From a bacterium (GTDB lineage Bacteria > Latescibacterota > UBA2968 > GCA-2709665), in NCBI GenBank assembly GCA_027619145.1, contig JAQCGA010000214.1:1-6954 (forward strand): a DNA stretch of 6,954 bases, read 5' to 3'. Below are positions 6,030 through 6,954 of the stretch, piece after piece. How positions within the stretch are numbered: position 1 is the stretch's first letter; every line of letters starts with the position of its first letter. A program made the position numbers and the translations under genes. The notes beneath the pieces are model-generated. The model was not told where the DNA came from, made no database searches, and worked only from the letters and a program-made list of their open reading frames with translations.

Positions 6030-6707
6030 ATGGAAGAAAACAGGCAGCAGGGGCGGTCGAAGGGGCGGATTGTCGCAGACTATGTGAAATCTATCCTTTT
6101 TGCTGTTTTCCTGGCGGTGCTCATTCGCGCGACTCTGGTTCAGGCGTACCACATTCCTTCCGGGTCTATGGAAGATACGCTGCTGGAAGGGGATTATGTA
6201 TTGGGAGATAAGCTGACGTTTGGTACGCAAATTCCAGATCGGCTGCCTATTTTGAACCTGAAGCTGCCTTCATTTCGTATGCCCGGATTTCGAGGTGTGG
6301 AGCCGGGCGACCTGGTGATTTTTGAGTTCCCGGAAGATCCTACGAGGGATTTTATCAAGCGATGTATTGCTGTGGAAGGACAGACGGTAGAGATTAAAAA
6401 TAAGGTTGTTTTTGTGGATGGAGAATCGTTTCAGGATCCGGATGGCGTAAAATATATGGATAGCCGGGAACGCCCTCGTCGGTATAGCGCACGGGATAAT
6501 TTTGGGCCGTACACGGTACCGCCGGGACATGTGTTTGTGATGGGAGACAATCGGGACAATAGTTACGATAGTCGTTTCTGGGGGCCGGTGGCTGTGGATA
6601 AGGTGAAGGCGCATCCATTGTTGATTTATTTTTCCTGGAATGCACAGGCACCCATCTGGAATATTTTTGAAAAAGTGCGCTGGGGGCGCCTGGGTGCGTT
6701 GAATTAG
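6030..6707 (+). CDS. lepB: Signal peptidase I
   Basis: A 225-residue type I signal peptidase, the membrane serine protease that removes signal peptides from exported proteins. A charged N-terminus is followed by one membrane segment (about 17-37, around KSILFAVFLAVLIRATLV) that anchors the catalytic domain outside the cytoplasmic membrane. Box B is IPSGSMEDTLLEGD, with catalytic Ser46. Box D is RDFIKRCIAVEGQTVEI, with catalytic Lys110 and the following Arg. Box E is MGDNRDNSYDSRFWG (171-185). Between boxes there is an insert of about 25 residues (IPDRLPILNLKLPSFRMPG) before EPGDLVIFEFP, of a kind common in non-proteobacterial and deltaproteobacterial-type enzymes. The start is ATG 6030 with AGGAGG 7 nt upstream. 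It follows a terminator, so it has its own promoter in 5935-6016, which was not identified with confidence. It lies 100 nt before a lipoprotein gene on the same strand. Confidence 0.95.
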   Translation: MEENRQQGRSKGRIVADYVKSILFAVFLAVLIRATLVQAYHIPSGSMEDTLLEGDYVLGDKLTFGTQIPDRLPILNLKLPSFRMPGFRGVEPGDLVIFEFPEDPTRDFIKRCIAVEGQTVEIKNKVVFVDGESFQDPDGVKYMDSRERPRRYSARDNFGPYTVPPGHVFVMGDNRDNSYDSRFWGPVAVDKVKAHPLLIYFSWNAQAPIWNIFEKVRWGRLGALN

Positions 6708-6807
6708 TCCGGACGCGCCAAACGGTCTGGTGGAAGCATTTCCTCCATCGTGCCTTTGGGGCCTCTTTTTGTTTTAGAGGAAGGTTTTCTGGAGAGTAGG
6801 AGCGGAG

Positions 6808-6954
6808 ATGAATCGGTGGAGAATTTTACTCTGTGTCGGGATGCTGGTGGGTTGTGGCAAAGAGGTATCGGTAGAGGTGTCGGGCAAGGTAGTCCGTCCG
6901 GGGCCCGTGGCATATCGTGCCGATTGGGCTCTTTCGGAATATGTAACGGCGGCA
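6808..6954 (+). CDS. Lipoprotein with N-terminal SLBB-like domain (3' truncated by window)
   Basis: Forty-nine codons are visible and the frame is open to the right edge. The first 16 residues form a lipoprotein signal peptide: MNRWRILLCVGMLVGC, with positive residues, a short hydrophobic core and lipobox LVGC, so Cys16 would be lipidated after signal peptidase II cleavage. Mature sequence starts KEVSVEVSGKVVRPGPV and continues YRADWALSEYVTAA. It matches the SLBB (soluble ligand-binding beta-grasp) pattern 'V.GeV..PG.y.l....tl.e.i..AGG' of polysaccharide export (Wza-like) and competence-related proteins. Unlike Wza, no poly-export domain precedes the SLBB unit. The start is ATG 6808 with AGGAG (6798-6802) 5 nt upstream. 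The rest of the protein is unseen, so a role in polysaccharide export is only an inference. Confidence 0.7.
   Translation, partial: MNRWRILLCVGMLVGCGKEVSVEVSGKVVRPGPVAYRADWALSEYVTAA

Noticed and set aside
6762..6785. CCTCT...AGAGG inverted repeat with T-rich loop between lepB and the lipoprotein gene
   Set aside because: Only five base pairs around a nine-base loop, and the T-run is in the loop instead of after the stem, so it is not a credible terminator.

Overview
The window looks like chromosomal DNA from a free-living bacterium of moderate GC content, probably an uncultured environmental lineage. Most genes have purine-rich Shine-Dalgarno sites. The gene mix is a nitrilase-type hydrolase with an extra N-terminal domain, a creatininase-family amidohydrolase, a D-threonine aldolase-like PLP enzyme and a Gfo/Idh/MocA oxidoreductase. 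Together with a GC-rich palindrome of the 'GGGCGCGG-GAA-CCGCGCCC' kind, this recalls groups such as Poribacteria or Latescibacterota. That placement is an impression from gene content, not a demonstrated assignment. No RNA gene, CRISPR array, transposase, phage gene or replication origin was found.

Layout. Positions 3-2072 (+) hold a close-packed run: the C-terminal part of a glyoxalase/VOC protein, a GNAT acetyltransferase (14 nt later) and a carbon-nitrogen hydrolase with an N-terminal beta-sandwich-like extension (25 nt later). They are probably one operon. After 70 T-rich bases comes a stand-alone CheY-like receiver protein (2143-2502) with no visible ribosome binding site, closed by a strong intrinsic terminator (2528-2569). 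On the minus strand lie a creatininase-family protein (2582-3478) and, upstream of it in transcription order, a DSD1/D-threonine aldolase family enzyme (3659-4702). The 180-nt gap between them carries an AT-rich repeat and a perfect GC-rich palindrome. A divergent intergenic region (4703-4900) with a good sigma70-like promoter drives a Gfo/Idh/MocA oxidoreductase (4901-5881, +), which ends at a terminator (5907-5934). Last come signal peptidase I (6030-6707, +) and the first 49 codons of a lipoprotein that appears to start directly with an SLBB domain (6808 to the window end).

How the genes fit together. The metabolic genes suggest scavenging of small amides, D-amino or hydroxy-amino acids and sugar or polyol derivatives, but no single pathway can be read from them. 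The receiver, signal peptidase and SLBB lipoprotein belong to signalling and envelope functions and need not be linked to the metabolic genes. I see no convincing new defence or mobile system. The points most worth a second look are the two-domain nitrilase, the substituted metal-ligand position in the D-threonine aldolase-like enzyme, the receiver gene without a Shine-Dalgarno site, and the SLBB lipoprotein at the edge.
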